Shown piece after piece: positions 8,081-16,066 of a stretch of 64,000 nucleotides of DNA. Positions within the stretch are counted from its first letter, which is position 1, and every line of letters starts with the position of its first letter. The position numbers and the translations under genes are program-made. The DNA comes from UMGS172 sp964424555 (GTDB lineage: Bacteria; Bacillota; Clostridia; Oscillospirales; Acutalibacteraceae): positions 4,843 through 68,842 of the forward strand of contig CAYRIX010000006.1 of the NCBI GenBank assembly GCA_964424555.1. The letters run 5' to 3'. The notes beneath the pieces were generated by a model, which had not been told where the DNA came from, made no database searches, and saw only the letters and a list, made by a program, of their open reading frames with translations.

Positions 8081-8848
8081 ATGAACAAAGCTACACGTCC
8101 CGCAGTTATCGCAGGTAACTGGAAAATGAACAAGACTCCCGCCGAGACTACCGCTCTCATCAACGAGATGAAGCCTTTGGTAGCAGGTGCAGATTGCAAG
8201 GTCGTTCTTTGCGTACCTTTTATTGACATTCCCGCAGCAGTTGCCGCAGCAGAAGGCTCCAACATCGAAATCGGTGCTGAGAATGTTCACTTCAAGGACA
8301 GCGGTGCTTACACCGGCGAGATCTCTGCACAGATGTTGGTTGAAAGCGGCGTTAAATACGTTGTAATCGGCCACAGCGAGCGCAGACAGTACTTCGGTGA
8401 GACCGATCAGACCGTTAACCTTCGCACTCTTGCAGCTCTTAACGCAGGCCTTACCGCTATCGTTTGCGTTGGTGAGACTTTGGAGCAGAGAGAGCTTGGC
8501 TACACCGAGACTCTGTTGAAATTCCAGACCAAGATGGCTCTGACGAATGTAACCAAGGAGCAGCTCAAGAACGTTATCATCGCTTATGAGCCTGTTTGGG
8601 CTATCGGTACAGGCGTTACCGCTACTGCCGATCAGGCAGACGAGGGCAACGGCTTTGTTCGTGCCGCTATTGCTGAAGTGTACGGTGCAGATGTTGCTGA
8701 GACCGTTACCATCCAGTACGGCGGTTCTATGAACGCTAAGAACGCTGACGAGCTTGTTGCTAAAGCAAACGTTGACGGCGGTCTTATCGGCGGCGCTTCA
8801 CTTAAGGCTGAGGACTTCTCGGTTATCGTAAAGGCCGCAAGCAAATAA
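8081..8848 (+). CDS. tpiA: triosephosphate isomerase
   Basis: A 255-residue TIM-barrel enzyme interconverting dihydroxyacetone phosphate and glyceraldehyde 3-phosphate. The catalytic residues are in place: Lys in AGNWKMNK, His in VIGHSERR, and Glu in AYEPVWAIGTG, followed by the phosphate-binding YGGSMN. The ATG at 8081 follows TTGGAGGATACTAAA; an in-frame TTG at 8066 overlaps the ribosome site and is not used. It lies 96 bases after pgk and 19 bases before gpmI. Confidence 0.98.
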   Translation: MNKATRPAVIAGNWKMNKTPAETTALINEMKPLVAGADCKVVLCVPFIDIPAAVAAAEGSNIEIGAENVHFKDSGAYTGEISAQMLVESGVKYVVIGHSERRQYFGETDQTVNLRTLAALNAGLTAIVCVGETLEQRELGYTETLLKFQTKMALTNVTKEQLKNVIIAYEPVWAIGTGVTATADQADEGNGFVRAAIAEVYGADVAETVTIQYGGSMNAKNADELVAKANVDGGLIGGASLKAEDFSVIVKAASK

Positions 8849-8867
8849 TTTTGAGGGATTTTACAAT

Positions 8868-10382
8868 ATGAAAAAACCTGTTGTTTTATGTATAATGGAC
8901 GGTTTTGGCATCAACGAGCTTAAATGCGGTAACGCTATCGAGTGTGCCAAGACCCCCAATCTTTGCAAGTTGTTCTCGGAAAACCCCTTCACCACCATCG
9001 GTGCTTCGGGTCTTGACGTTGGTCTGCCCGACGGTCAGATGGGAAACAGCGAGGTCGGTCACACCAACATCGGCGCAGGCCGTGTTGTTTATCAGATGCT
9101 TGTTAAGATCACCAAAGACATTAAGGACGGCAAGTTCTTTGATATTAAGCCGCTTATCGGCGCTATGGAGAACTGCAAGAAGAACGATTCCGCACTTCAT
9201 CTTATGGGTCTTTTGTCCGACGGCGGTGTTCACAGCCACATTGAGCATCTTTACGGCCTTTTGCAGATGGCTAAAAACGTTGGTTTGACCAAGGTTTACG
9301 TTCATTGCTTTATGGACGGACGTGACGTTTCCACCACCTCGGGTGTTGGTTTTATCAAGGATCTTCAGGCAAAGATGGCTGAGATCGGCGTAGGTAAGAT
9401 CGCATCGGTCATGGGCAGATACTATATCATGGACCGTGACTTTGCTTGGGACCGTGTCGAAAAAGGCTATGCCGCTATGGTTTACGGCGAGGGCATTCAG
9501 ACTGCTGACATCGTAAAGACTATGGAAGAGTCTTACGCAAAAGACGTTACCGATGAATTTATCGTTCCCACCGTTGTCGACGGCGGTGCTACTATCAAGG
9601 CAAACGATAGTATTGTCTCCTTTAACTTCCGTCCCGACCGCGCAAGACAGTACACCCGTACCTTTGTCGACCCCGATTTTGACGGATTTGAGCGCAAGAA
9701 GGGTTACTTCCCCCTCACCTATGTTTGCATGACTCAGTATGACGAGACCATGCCCAACGTTACCGTTGCATTCCCTCCCGAAGAGCTCAGAATGACCTTC
9801 GGTGAGTATCTTGCCTCAAAGAAGATGACCCAGTTGAGAATTGCTGAGACTCAGAAATATGCTCACGTCACCTTCTTCTTCAACGGCGGTGAGGAAAAGA
9901 CCTTTGAGGGTGAAGACAGAATCCTTATTCAGTCCCCCGACGTTCCCACCTTTGATCTTAAGCCTGAGATGAGCGCATACGAGGTTTGTGATGCTGTTTG
10001 CGAGCAGATTCTTTCAGGCAAATATGATGCAGTTATTTTGAACTTTGCCAACTGCGATATGGTTGGTCACACAGGTGTGTTTGATGCCGCTGTCAAGGCT
10101 GTTGAGGCTGTTGACGAGTGTGTTGGTCGTGTTGTTGAGGCTACACGTCAGATGGACGGCGTTGTGTTTATCACCGCCGACCACGGTAATGCCGACTGTA
10201 TGGTCGGCGAGGACGGCAATCCGTTCACTCCTCACACCACCAACCCCGTTCCCTTCTGTGTTGTCGGTTACCCCTGTGAGCTTAAAGACGGCGGTCGTCT
10301 TGCAGACATCGTTCCTTCCATGCTTACCGTTTTGGGACTCGAAAAGCCTGAAGAAATGGACGGCGTAAGCCTTATTAAATAA
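8868..10382 (+). CDS. gpmI: 2,3-bisphosphoglycerate-independent phosphoglycerate mutase
   Basis: A 504-residue manganese-dependent member of the alkaline phosphatase superfamily. Metal and catalytic motifs are visible: LCIMDGFG at the N-terminus, the phosphoserine loop MGNSEVGHTNIGAGR near residue 60, RYYIMDRD near 184, SFNFRPDRARQ near 250, and FITADHGNADCM near 430. Standard length. Last gene of the glycolytic operon; it ends 18 bases before a strong terminator. Confidence 0.97.
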   Translation: MKKPVVLCIMDGFGINELKCGNAIECAKTPNLCKLFSENPFTTIGASGLDVGLPDGQMGNSEVGHTNIGAGRVVYQMLVKITKDIKDGKFFDIKPLIGAMENCKKNDSALHLMGLLSDGGVHSHIEHLYGLLQMAKNVGLTKVYVHCFMDGRDVSTTSGVGFIKDLQAKMAEIGVGKIASVMGRYYIMDRDFAWDRVEKGYAAMVYGEGIQTADIVKTMEESYAKDVTDEFIVPTVVDGGATIKANDSIVSFNFRPDRARQYTRTFVDPDFDGFERKKGYFPLTYVCMTQYDETMPNVTVAFPPEELRMTFGEYLASKKMTQLRIAETQKYAHVTFFFNGGEEKTFEGEDRILIQSPDVPTFDLKPEMSAYEVCDAVCEQILSGKYDAVILNFANCDMVGHTGVFDAAVKAVEAVDECVGRVVEATRQMDGVVFITADHGNADCMVGEDGNPFTPHTTNPVPFCVVGYPCELKDGGRLADIVPSMLTVLGLEKPEEMDGVSLIK

Positions 10383-10400
10383 TTGTATTTCTGTATAGCA

Positions 10401-10437
10401 AAACACCGTGTGAAATCACACGGTGTTTCTGTTTTAG
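10401..10437 (+). terminator. intrinsic terminator of the pgk-tpiA-gpmI operon
   Basis: AAACACCGTGTG (10401-10412), loop AAAT, CACACGGTGTTT (10417-10428), then CTGTTTTAG. Confidence 0.88.
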
Positions 10438-10489
10438 TCGTTGACTGTTGGCTACCAGACTTCACTGCTAAATATATCACAGCCTGCCG

Positions 10490-10702
10490 TATAATGATTA
10501 TAGAATATTGAAACGCTGAAAAGCGTTTCGATAAGCCGATTAAATCGGCTTATGCAAATTCAAATCACTAAAATTTGAATTTGCTCTATATTCATTGCAA
10601 TGGGTATAGCCAAATTTTCTTTGAAAATTTGTAACCAAATCTACGATTTGGTGTCGAAATAGTGCTCAAAAGCGCTATTTCGACTTTCTATAACCATTAT
10701 AA
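10490..10702 (+). repeat. 212-base multi-hairpin element, copy A
   Basis: This fills most of the gene-free stretch between gpmI and the AbrB-like gene. Nearly every base falls in one of seven consecutive stem-loops: 10506-10533, 10531-10553, 10554-10584 (12 bp stem), 10586-10609 (12 bp with two G-U), 10611-10631, 10634-10652 and 10653-10684 (14 bp with one G-U). The ends are 16-base inverted repeats, TATAATGATTATAGAA (10490-10505) and TTCTATAACCATTATA (10686-10701), with one mismatch. Copy B at 15855-16066 is its reverse complement and differs at one base that I can find. There is no coding potential. It could be a non-autonomous MITE-like element or a structured RNA module. Confidence 0.9.
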
Positions 10703-10728
10703 AAATAATACGGGTATTTCACCGTATT
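10703..10728. other. short hairpin next to copy A
   Basis: AATACGG (10707-10713) and CCGTATT (10722-10728) form a 7-base stem with an 8-base loop just outside copy A. It is not present beside copy B, so it is not part of the element. The remaining bases to 10805 show nothing else I can name. Confidence 0.4.
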
Positions 10729-10805
10729 CGTTTCGGAATACATACACTTAACACCTTGCAAACAAGCTCGCTATGTCAATTAATGACATTTCTTGTCGAA
10801 TTTTG

Positions 10806-10834
10806 TTGACATCTAACCGCAACCGCATTATAAT
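10806..10834 (+). promoter_or_regulatory. consensus sigma-A promoter for the AbrB-like gene
   Basis: TTGACA at 10806-10811, 17-base spacer, TATAAT at 10829-10834: a perfect consensus promoter 35 bases before the ATG. Confidence 0.88.
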
Positions 10835-10868
10835 ACTATTGATATGTAAAGAAAAGGAGGTAATTGAC

Positions 10869-11120
10869 ATGAAAGCAACGGGAATCGTAAGAAATGTCGA
10901 CAGTGTAGGCCGTATAGTACTACCCTCTGAGCTACGTGAGATCTTCGGTATCAAAAAGACAGGCGGTGCGCTTGAGCTTTTTGTTGAGGATGACAAGATC
11001 ATCTTAAAGAAGTATGAGCCAAGCTGTATCTTCTGCAAGGACGATACCGATATCATTTCTTATATGGATAAAAACGTTTGTAAGAAATGTGCCAAAAAAC
11101 TTGGTTCTCAAAAGAAATAA
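10869..11120 (+). CDS. AbrB/MazE/SpoVT-type transition-state regulator with a C-terminal zinc-ribbon-like tail
   Basis: An 83-residue protein. Residues 1-50 (KATGIVRNVDSVGRIVLPSE, then LRE..GI...LELFVEDDKIILKKY) match the swapped-hairpin DNA-binding fold of AbrB, a dimeric or tetrameric regulator of stationary-phase and sporulation genes. The C-terminal third contains two CxxC pairs (CIFC and CKKC) 19 residues apart, which probably bind a metal; Bacillus AbrB has a different C-terminal multimerisation domain. The ATG at 10869 is chosen because AAGGAGG precedes it; an upstream in-frame start at 10773 lies in the promoter. Very strong promoter and its own terminator. Confidence 0.9.
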   Translation: MKATGIVRNVDSVGRIVLPSELREIFGIKKTGGALELFVEDDKIILKKYEPSCIFCKDDTDIISYMDKNVCKKCAKKLGSQKK

Positions 11121-11127
11121 GGCATAC

Positions 11128-11160
11128 AAAAAGACCGTTGAAATTGAACGGTCTTTTTTA
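11128..11160. terminator. bidirectional terminator between the AbrB-like gene and hisS
   Basis: AAAAAGACCGTT (11128-11139), 7-base loop, AACGGTCTTTTT (11147-11158). T-runs occur on both strands, serving the convergent abrB-like and hisS transcripts. Confidence 0.9.
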
Positions 11161-11172
11161 TATCTTTCAAAC

Positions 11173-12516
11173 TCAGTTTTCTTTAGCCAAACCTAAAATC
11201 GTTTCCAACTCGTCGGCAGAACCTGCAACACTTTCAAGCATTGCGTCTATCTGTTTATCGTAAATAGCCGCAACTATTCCGTCTGACAGCGTTACCTCCT
11301 GCTGTTCACCTGTTTGCATGTTTTTAAGCACACAGCGGTCGTTCTGCAACTCGTCATCACCGATAACAGTACTGAACTTTGCGCCAAGCTTATCGGCATA
11401 CTTCATTTGAGCCTTAAGCGAACGGCCTGCAACATCGGTAATTGCGGTAAAGCCCTCGGCACGAATGTCCATACAAAGCTTAGTGGCTTTGAGAGCTGCC
11501 GCTTTACCCATGGTTGCAATATATATGTCAGGAACCTTGACCTCGGGGAACTCGGTCTCTTGGCTTGCCATAACCATCAGCAAACGCTCAATACCCATTG
11601 CAAAGCCCAGCGAGGGCAGACTCGGGCCACCCATTTGACCGACAAGACCGTCATAACGTCCACCACCGCAAACAGTAGACTGTGCGCCGATCTCGCCCGA
11701 AATAAACTCGAAAACAGTCTTTGTGTAGTAGTCAAGTCCGCGAACGATCTTGGGATTCACGGTAAAGCTCAGCCCAGCTGCATCGAGATGCTGCTTGACA
11801 CCCTCAAAATGGGTCTTACATTCGTCGCAAAGATAGTCGAGCATAATGGGGGCGTCGTCGGCAATAGCCTTGCACACGGGCGATTTACAGTCTAAAATAC
11901 GCATTGGATTGCGGTCAAGTCTTTCTTTACAGGTGTCACAAAGCTCATCCTTGCGTGAAGCAAAATATTCCTTCAATGCGGCATGATACTTAGCTCTGCA
12001 TTCGGGACAACCGATAGAATTTATTTCCAAGGATAGATTCTTTATACCCAAATTGGTCAACACCGAATTGGCAAGCAGTATCATCTCGGCATCGGCGGCA
12101 GGATCGGCCGCACCGAACATTTCAGCACCAAACTGGTGAAACTCTCTCATACGTCCTGCCTGAGGCTTTTCATAACGGTAGCAACCGCCCACATAACACG
12201 CCTTGACAGGCAGAGCACCGTTAATAAGTCCGTGCTCGATAACCGAGCGGACAACGCCTGCGGTAAACTCAGGACGAAGGGTTATTGAACGGTCACCCTT
12301 ATCTGTGAAGGTGTACATTTCTTTTTGGACAACGTCGGTAGTCTCACCGACGTTTTTGGTGAACACCTCGGTATACTCGAACACAGGCACTCTTATTTCC
12401 TGAAATCCGAAAGAAGATGCAGTCTCCAGCATCTTTTGTTCAACAAACTGCCACTTGTAGCTGTCCTGAGGCAAAACGTCGGCCGTGCCCTTGACAGATG
12501 TATTATACTTTGCCAT
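11173..12516 (-). CDS. hisS: histidyl-tRNA synthetase
   Basis: A 447-residue class II synthetase charging tRNA-His. Motif 2 is seen at LRPEFTAGVVRSV, the histidine-specific loop at RGLDYYTKTVFEF, and motif 3 at GFAMGIERLLM; the C-terminal anticodon-binding domain follows from about residue 320. The start ATG at 12516 follows GGAGGAAGTT; an in-frame TTG four codons upstream is part of that ribosome site. It is the last gene of the long minus-strand run from mreB, 63 bases after mgsA. I see no T-box leader in the short gap. Confidence 0.95.
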   Translation of the reverse strand: MAKYNTSVKGTADVLPQDSYKWQFVEQKMLETASSFGFQEIRVPVFEYTEVFTKNVGETTDVVQKEMYTFTDKGDRSITLRPEFTAGVVRSVIEHGLINGALPVKACYVGGCYRYEKPQAGRMREFHQFGAEMFGAADPAADAEMILLANSVLTNLGIKNLSLEINSIGCPECRAKYHAALKEYFASRKDELCDTCKERLDRNPMRILDCKSPVCKAIADDAPIMLDYLCDECKTHFEGVKQHLDAAGLSFTVNPKIVRGLDYYTKTVFEFISGEIGAQSTVCGGGRYDGLVGQMGGPSLPSLGFAMGIERLLMVMASQETEFPEVKVPDIYIATMGKAAALKATKLCMDIRAEGFTAITDVAGRSLKAQMKYADKLGAKFSTVIGDDELQNDRCVLKNMQTGEQQEVTLSDGIVAAIYDKQIDAMLESVAGSADELETILGLAKEN

Positions 12517-12542
12517 AACTTCCTCCAAATATTACACACAAA

Positions 12543-12571
12543 ATCCTCACTCAATATTTCAGAGCAAGGAT
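12543..12571 (-). other. hairpin between mgsA and hisS
   Basis: On the transcribed strand ATCCTTGCTC pairs with GAGTGAGGAT (two G-U pairs) around a 9-base loop, followed by TTTGTG. It could be a weak terminator or processing site separating hisS from the upstream genes. Confidence 0.45.
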
Positions 12572-12579
12572 CATGAAAA

Positions 12580-12978
12580 TCAATTTGTATGAATGATGTC
12601 TCTCCAATCAAGGTCTCCTCTTTCAAGACCGTGGATGAGCATTTCAGCGGTTGCGATATTGGTAGCGATCGGAACATTATGAACATCACACAGACGCATA
12701 ATATTACTTTCGTCAGGCTCGGATTCACCCTTACGTGCATCCCTGAAAAGGAGCACCATGTCAACCTCCTCACAGCCTATACGTGATGCTATCTGCTGTG
12801 CCCCGCCCTGCTCACCGCTTAAAAATCTTACAATATCAAGCCCTGTGGCCTCAGCCACCAGCTTACCTGTTGTTCCCGTAGCAAGGATGGTATGTCGGCT
12901 TAAAATACCGCAATAGGCTATACAGAATTGAACCATTAGTTCCTTCTTGGCATCGTGTGCAATCAACGCAATGTTCAT
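12580..12978 (-). CDS. mgsA: methylglyoxal synthase
   Basis: A 132-residue enzyme converting dihydroxyacetone phosphate to methylglyoxal and phosphate, a bypass that relieves phosphosugar stress. Family marks: MNIALIAHDAKKELM at the N-terminus, ATGTTGKLV near residue 33, SGEQGGAQQIA near 54, the catalytic Asp in LLFRDARKG (usually FxDP; here the following Pro is Ala), and PIATNIATAEMLI at the C-terminal phosphate site. Length is typical. It lies 17 bases after the minD-like gene, a common clostridial neighbour. Confidence 0.92.
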   Translation of the reverse strand: MNIALIAHDAKKELMVQFCIAYCGILSRHTILATGTTGKLVAEATGLDIVRFLSGEQGGAQQIASRIGCEEVDMVLLFRDARKGESEPDESNIMRLCDVHNVPIATNIATAEMLIHGLERGDLDWRDIIHTN

Positions 12979-12995
12979 TTTTGACCATCCTCACT

Positions 12996-13721
12996 TTATA
13001 ATATATTTTTTATTTTCGGCAACGGAGTGCTCTTTCCGTCTATTCTGGATGCGATCCTGAAAATAGCAGAGGCTGCCGTTCCCAAAAGTATCGGCCCTTG
13101 ACTTAAGGTTATGTTTTTGTCCTCGGGAATTATGCCCAAAAGCTGAGCCGAAGCAGTATCAATCACATTGTCAATATTTGTGTATTTACCATCGGTGGAC
13201 CTTTTCTTAAATCGGTTGATGATAAGCTTCGGTACAATACCGTATTGACGCAATCCGGATACAAGCGTTCCCGTATTCCTGACAGCGATACGGTCGGTCG
13301 TAACAACTGAGATAAAAGAGGCCGAGCTTGGCAATCCTTTTAGACGTTCGGCAGGTAGCTGACCCTTGGTATCAATGATTATATAATCAAAGTCGTGTTT
13401 AATTTTCTCGACCAGCTCACCAAGCATTCCAAGCTCCAACGGCTCGGGCGAGAGCGGTGACGGAATGACCCATGCATTATCAAGTCTCGGAACGGATAGC
13501 ATTGCCTCTTTAAGCTCCGCATTGCCCAAAAGCACATCACGAATGTCAAATACTGTGTCGCTGTCAACCGAGAGCATTGAGTCAAGACATCTTGCACCCT
13601 CATCGGCATCAATAAGTAATACCTTTCTGCCCTCTCGTGAAAAGGCTGTGGCAAGACCCACGGCAACGGTAGATTTTCCGCTTCCGCCCTTGGATGATAT
13701 AAGCACGACCGTCTTACCCAA
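12996..13721 (-). CDS. minD: MinD-like ParA/MinD ATPase
   Basis: A 241-residue deviant-Walker ATPase. KGGSGKST at the N-terminus is the ParA/MinD signature; VLLIDADEGA is the A' motif and IIIDTKGQ the Walker B region. MinD dimerises with ATP on the membrane and positions the division site with MinC. The start is probably the TTG at 13721, 6 bases after GAGGTG; an upstream ATG at 13775 has no ribosome site. The C-terminus has only a short basic/hydrophobic end (PKIKNIL) where a membrane-targeting helix is expected. No minC or minE lies beside it, so its partner is unknown. Confidence 0.75.
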   Translation of the reverse strand: MGKTVVLISSKGGSGKSTVAVGLATAFSREGRKVLLIDADEGARCLDSMLSVDSDTVFDIRDVLLGNAELKEAMLSVPRLDNAWVIPSPLSPEPLELGMLGELVEKIKHDFDYIIIDTKGQLPAERLKGLPSSASFISVVTTDRIAVRNTGTLVSGLRQYGIVPKLIINRFKKRSTDGKYTNIDNVIDTASAQLLGIIPEDKNITLSQGPILLGTAASAIFRIASRIDGKSTPLPKIKNIL

Positions 13722-13778
13722 CTTTTTCACCTCGCAAACCGACTGAAAACCTATCAGTCTACAATATATTATCATATT

Positions 13779-13794
13779 TTTACAATATTGTAAA
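13779..13794. other. 16-base palindrome upstream of the minD-like gene
   Basis: TTTACAATATTGTAAA is a perfect palindrome. Its 12-base core TACAATATTGTA also occurs at 23641-23652, over the expected start of transcription of the DUF2975/XRE unit. A regulator operator is possible. Confidence 0.4.
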
Positions 13795-13834
13795 GAAAAA
13801 CCTGTTAAAGGACACCTATTTTTAGCGGAATAAT

Positions 13835-15823
13835 TTACGGCAAGAGCTCATTTGGAGCCTCATCCCGCTCAGCCTCTGCAGAGCCAAAGAAGTATTCATC
13901 TATAATAGCTTTGGCAACAGGGCCTGTTGAATAGCTCTTTTCACCATGCTCTACAACTATTGAAACGGCGATCTCAGGATCCTCATACGGAGCAAAAAGT
14001 ATCAGCACGCTGTTATCAGGCCCTGTGGTCTGAGCTGTACCCGTTTTACCGCCGATATTTATGGGATAATCGGCAAAATACGCACTCGCCGTACCCTCTG
14101 AAGTAACCGATTGCATACCTTTTTTTACGGTATCGAATACCCATTCGTCAGCATCTACCGTATCCAATATCTCGGGTGTAATGCGATAAACCGTTTCGTT
14201 GTCGGTTGCAGTTCTGACAGCCTTTAGCAAGGTGCTTTTATATCTTGTACCGCCGTTGGCAATCGTAGCTGTAAAGCTTGCCAGCTGTATAGGTGTAAAT
14301 GCGTTGTCCGACTGTCCGATAGAAGCCGCCAAGGTCATACCCGCATACCACTGTGTTCCGACCTCCTTAGAATGGTCGGGGCCTGCCAAGATACCCTGTG
14401 ACTCTGCAAGCTCGATACCCGTTTTCACACCCAGACCCATCTTTTTAGCATAAGTGTTTAGCTTGGTTATTCCTACCTGTCGGCCAATATCAAAAAAGTA
14501 ATAGTTGCAGGATTGAGATATTGCCGAAAAAACATTGACAGTCTTATGATAGTGCATACAAGATGGCTGATAGTCATCATAAAAGGTATACTTCTGCTTA
14601 CAGAAAATCGTATCATACGGCTCCATTATACCCTCTTGCAGGCCTGCAACCGCAACCATCGGTTTAAAGGACGAGCCCGGAGGATAGGTTCCTCTGAGAG
14701 CACGGTCGAACAAGGGGTTGTTTTCAACCTCTCCGCTAAGATAATCACTGAGATTTTCAAGGTCGTACGACGGATAATTTGCAATGGTCAGAACCTCGCC
14801 TGTCTTGACCTTGGTTATAACAACCGAGCCGCCTGTGATGTTTTGTCCTCTGGAGTTAAGCAGCTTAATGTTATCGGCCAAGGCCTCCTGAGCCACCTTT
14901 TGCAGGGTTGAGTCGATAGTCAAGAACACTGTATTTCCTTGAACAGGCTGCTTTGTGACCTCGGTATAAACAACATTGCCTGTTTTATCGAAATAATAGG
15001 TCAGTTCGCCGTCCTGACCCTTGAGATATTGCTCAAAAGCCTTTTCAACACCGCTTTTTCCCACATAATCATTATAGGAATAGCCCTGATCTTTAAGCGT
15101 CTCCCATTCTTCGGCACTGATCTTACCGATAGTGCCGACCGCATGGGGTGCAAGCTGAGAATCGGTATACTCACGGTATGAAACAACGTTTATTTCAATG
15201 CCTTTAATGTGGGTAAACGATTCGGCTACGGTCAGCATAAGCTCGGATGGGATATCTTCAGAAAATGTGAATGGGTTGGACACCGAGAAATCGGCACGCT
15301 CCATTGAATAGCGTACCCCCATAATAACACGCTTGTCCGCATCGTTATAGTTCTCAAGGCTGTATCTTTCAACCATTTCATCATAGCAGTTTTGGGCTGT
15401 AGCATAATCATTCAGACCAAGCTTCGACTTAAGACGCTTAGCCGCTGTCTCATCGGTAAAATCATACGGTGCGGTCTCACCCATAGGGAGATTGTCTACC
15501 CACTCCCACTCATATTGGGTCAATAGCTCACTCAGCGCAAGGATTGCATCGTTATAATCAGCCTTTTTCATATAAGCACTGTTAAAAACAATGCTGTAGC
15601 CGTCACGATTGGTGGCAATAGGTCGTCCATAGCAATCCACGATCTCACCACGTGTTGCGGTTATTTTGGTCTTAATGGCTGTAAGGTGCGCATTTTTTAA
15701 AGCAAAATCGTCAGCGGTGACCACCTGAAAGTTAGCCGCCCTGAACCCAAAAACCATAAAAATAGCCAGCATCAACGCCACAAGCACTATAAGTCTTGGG
15801 TTTTGTTTCTTTTTGACCCTCAC
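13835..15823 (-). CDS. mrdA: penicillin-binding protein 2, class B transpeptidase
   Basis: A 662-residue monofunctional transpeptidase that crosslinks peptidoglycan for elongation with RodA and the Mre proteins. It has an N-terminal membrane anchor (residues about 10-28), a pedestal domain, and a transpeptidase domain with the three active-site motifs SSFK (384-387), SCN (438-440) and KTG (593-595). The start is GTG at 15823, preceded by AAAGGAGGTGA. It follows mreD, but a 212-base repeat (copy B) separates the two genes and ends only about 13 bases before this ribosome site. Confidence 0.93.
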   Translation of the reverse strand: MRVKKKQNPRLIVLVALMLAIFMVFGFRAANFQVVTADDFALKNAHLTAIKTKITATRGEIVDCYGRPIATNRDGYSIVFNSAYMKKADYNDAILALSELLTQYEWEWVDNLPMGETAPYDFTDETAAKRLKSKLGLNDYATAQNCYDEMVERYSLENYNDADKRVIMGVRYSMERADFSVSNPFTFSEDIPSELMLTVAESFTHIKGIEINVVSYREYTDSQLAPHAVGTIGKISAEEWETLKDQGYSYNDYVGKSGVEKAFEQYLKGQDGELTYYFDKTGNVVYTEVTKQPVQGNTVFLTIDSTLQKVAQEALADNIKLLNSRGQNITGGSVVITKVKTGEVLTIANYPSYDLENLSDYLSGEVENNPLFDRALRGTYPPGSSFKPMVAVAGLQEGIMEPYDTIFCKQKYTFYDDYQPSCMHYHKTVNVFSAISQSCNYYFFDIGRQVGITKLNTYAKKMGLGVKTGIELAESQGILAGPDHSKEVGTQWYAGMTLAASIGQSDNAFTPIQLASFTATIANGGTRYKSTLLKAVRTATDNETVYRITPEILDTVDADEWVFDTVKKGMQSVTSEGTASAYFADYPINIGGKTGTAQTTGPDNSVLILFAPYEDPEIAVSIVVEHGEKSYSTGPVAKAIIDEYFFGSAEAERDEAPNELLP

Positions 15824-15854
15824 GGTATGGTCACCTCCTTTACAGATTTAACTA

Positions 15855-16066
15855 TTATAATGGTTATAGAAAGTCGAAATAGCGCTTTTGAGCACTATTT
15901 CGACACCAAATCGTAGATTTGGTTACAAATTTTCAAAGAAAATTTGGCTATACCCATTGCAATGAATATAGAGCAAATTCAAATTTTAGTGATTTGAATT
16001 TGCATAAGCCGATTTAATCGGCTTATCGAAACGCTTTTCAGCGTTTCGATATTCTATAATCATTAT
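15855..16066 (-). repeat. 212-base multi-hairpin element, copy B
   Basis: Reverse complement of copy A, with one visible base difference that turns a G-U pair of the first hairpin into a C-G pair. It fills the gap between mreD and the PBP2 gene and touches the last base of the mreD stop codon (16066-16068 on the plus strand). In the direction of mre transcription the RNA has the same sense as copy A has in the direction of gpmI transcription, the sense in which most of the odd pairs are allowed G-U wobbles. See the findings. Confidence 0.9.

Noticed and set aside
10490..10702. tRNA, riboswitch or known structured RNA in the hairpin element
   Set aside because: No cloverleaf, T-loop, anticodon pattern or known riboswitch core is visible, and the same sequence occurs at two unrelated loci.
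11314..11895. 193-codon open frame on the plus strand
   Set aside because: Antisense shadow of hisS, rich in Cys, His and Asn as such shadows are.
12517..12579. T-box leader for hisS
   Set aside because: The gap after mgsA is only 63 bases, too short for a T-box, with no T-box core sequence.
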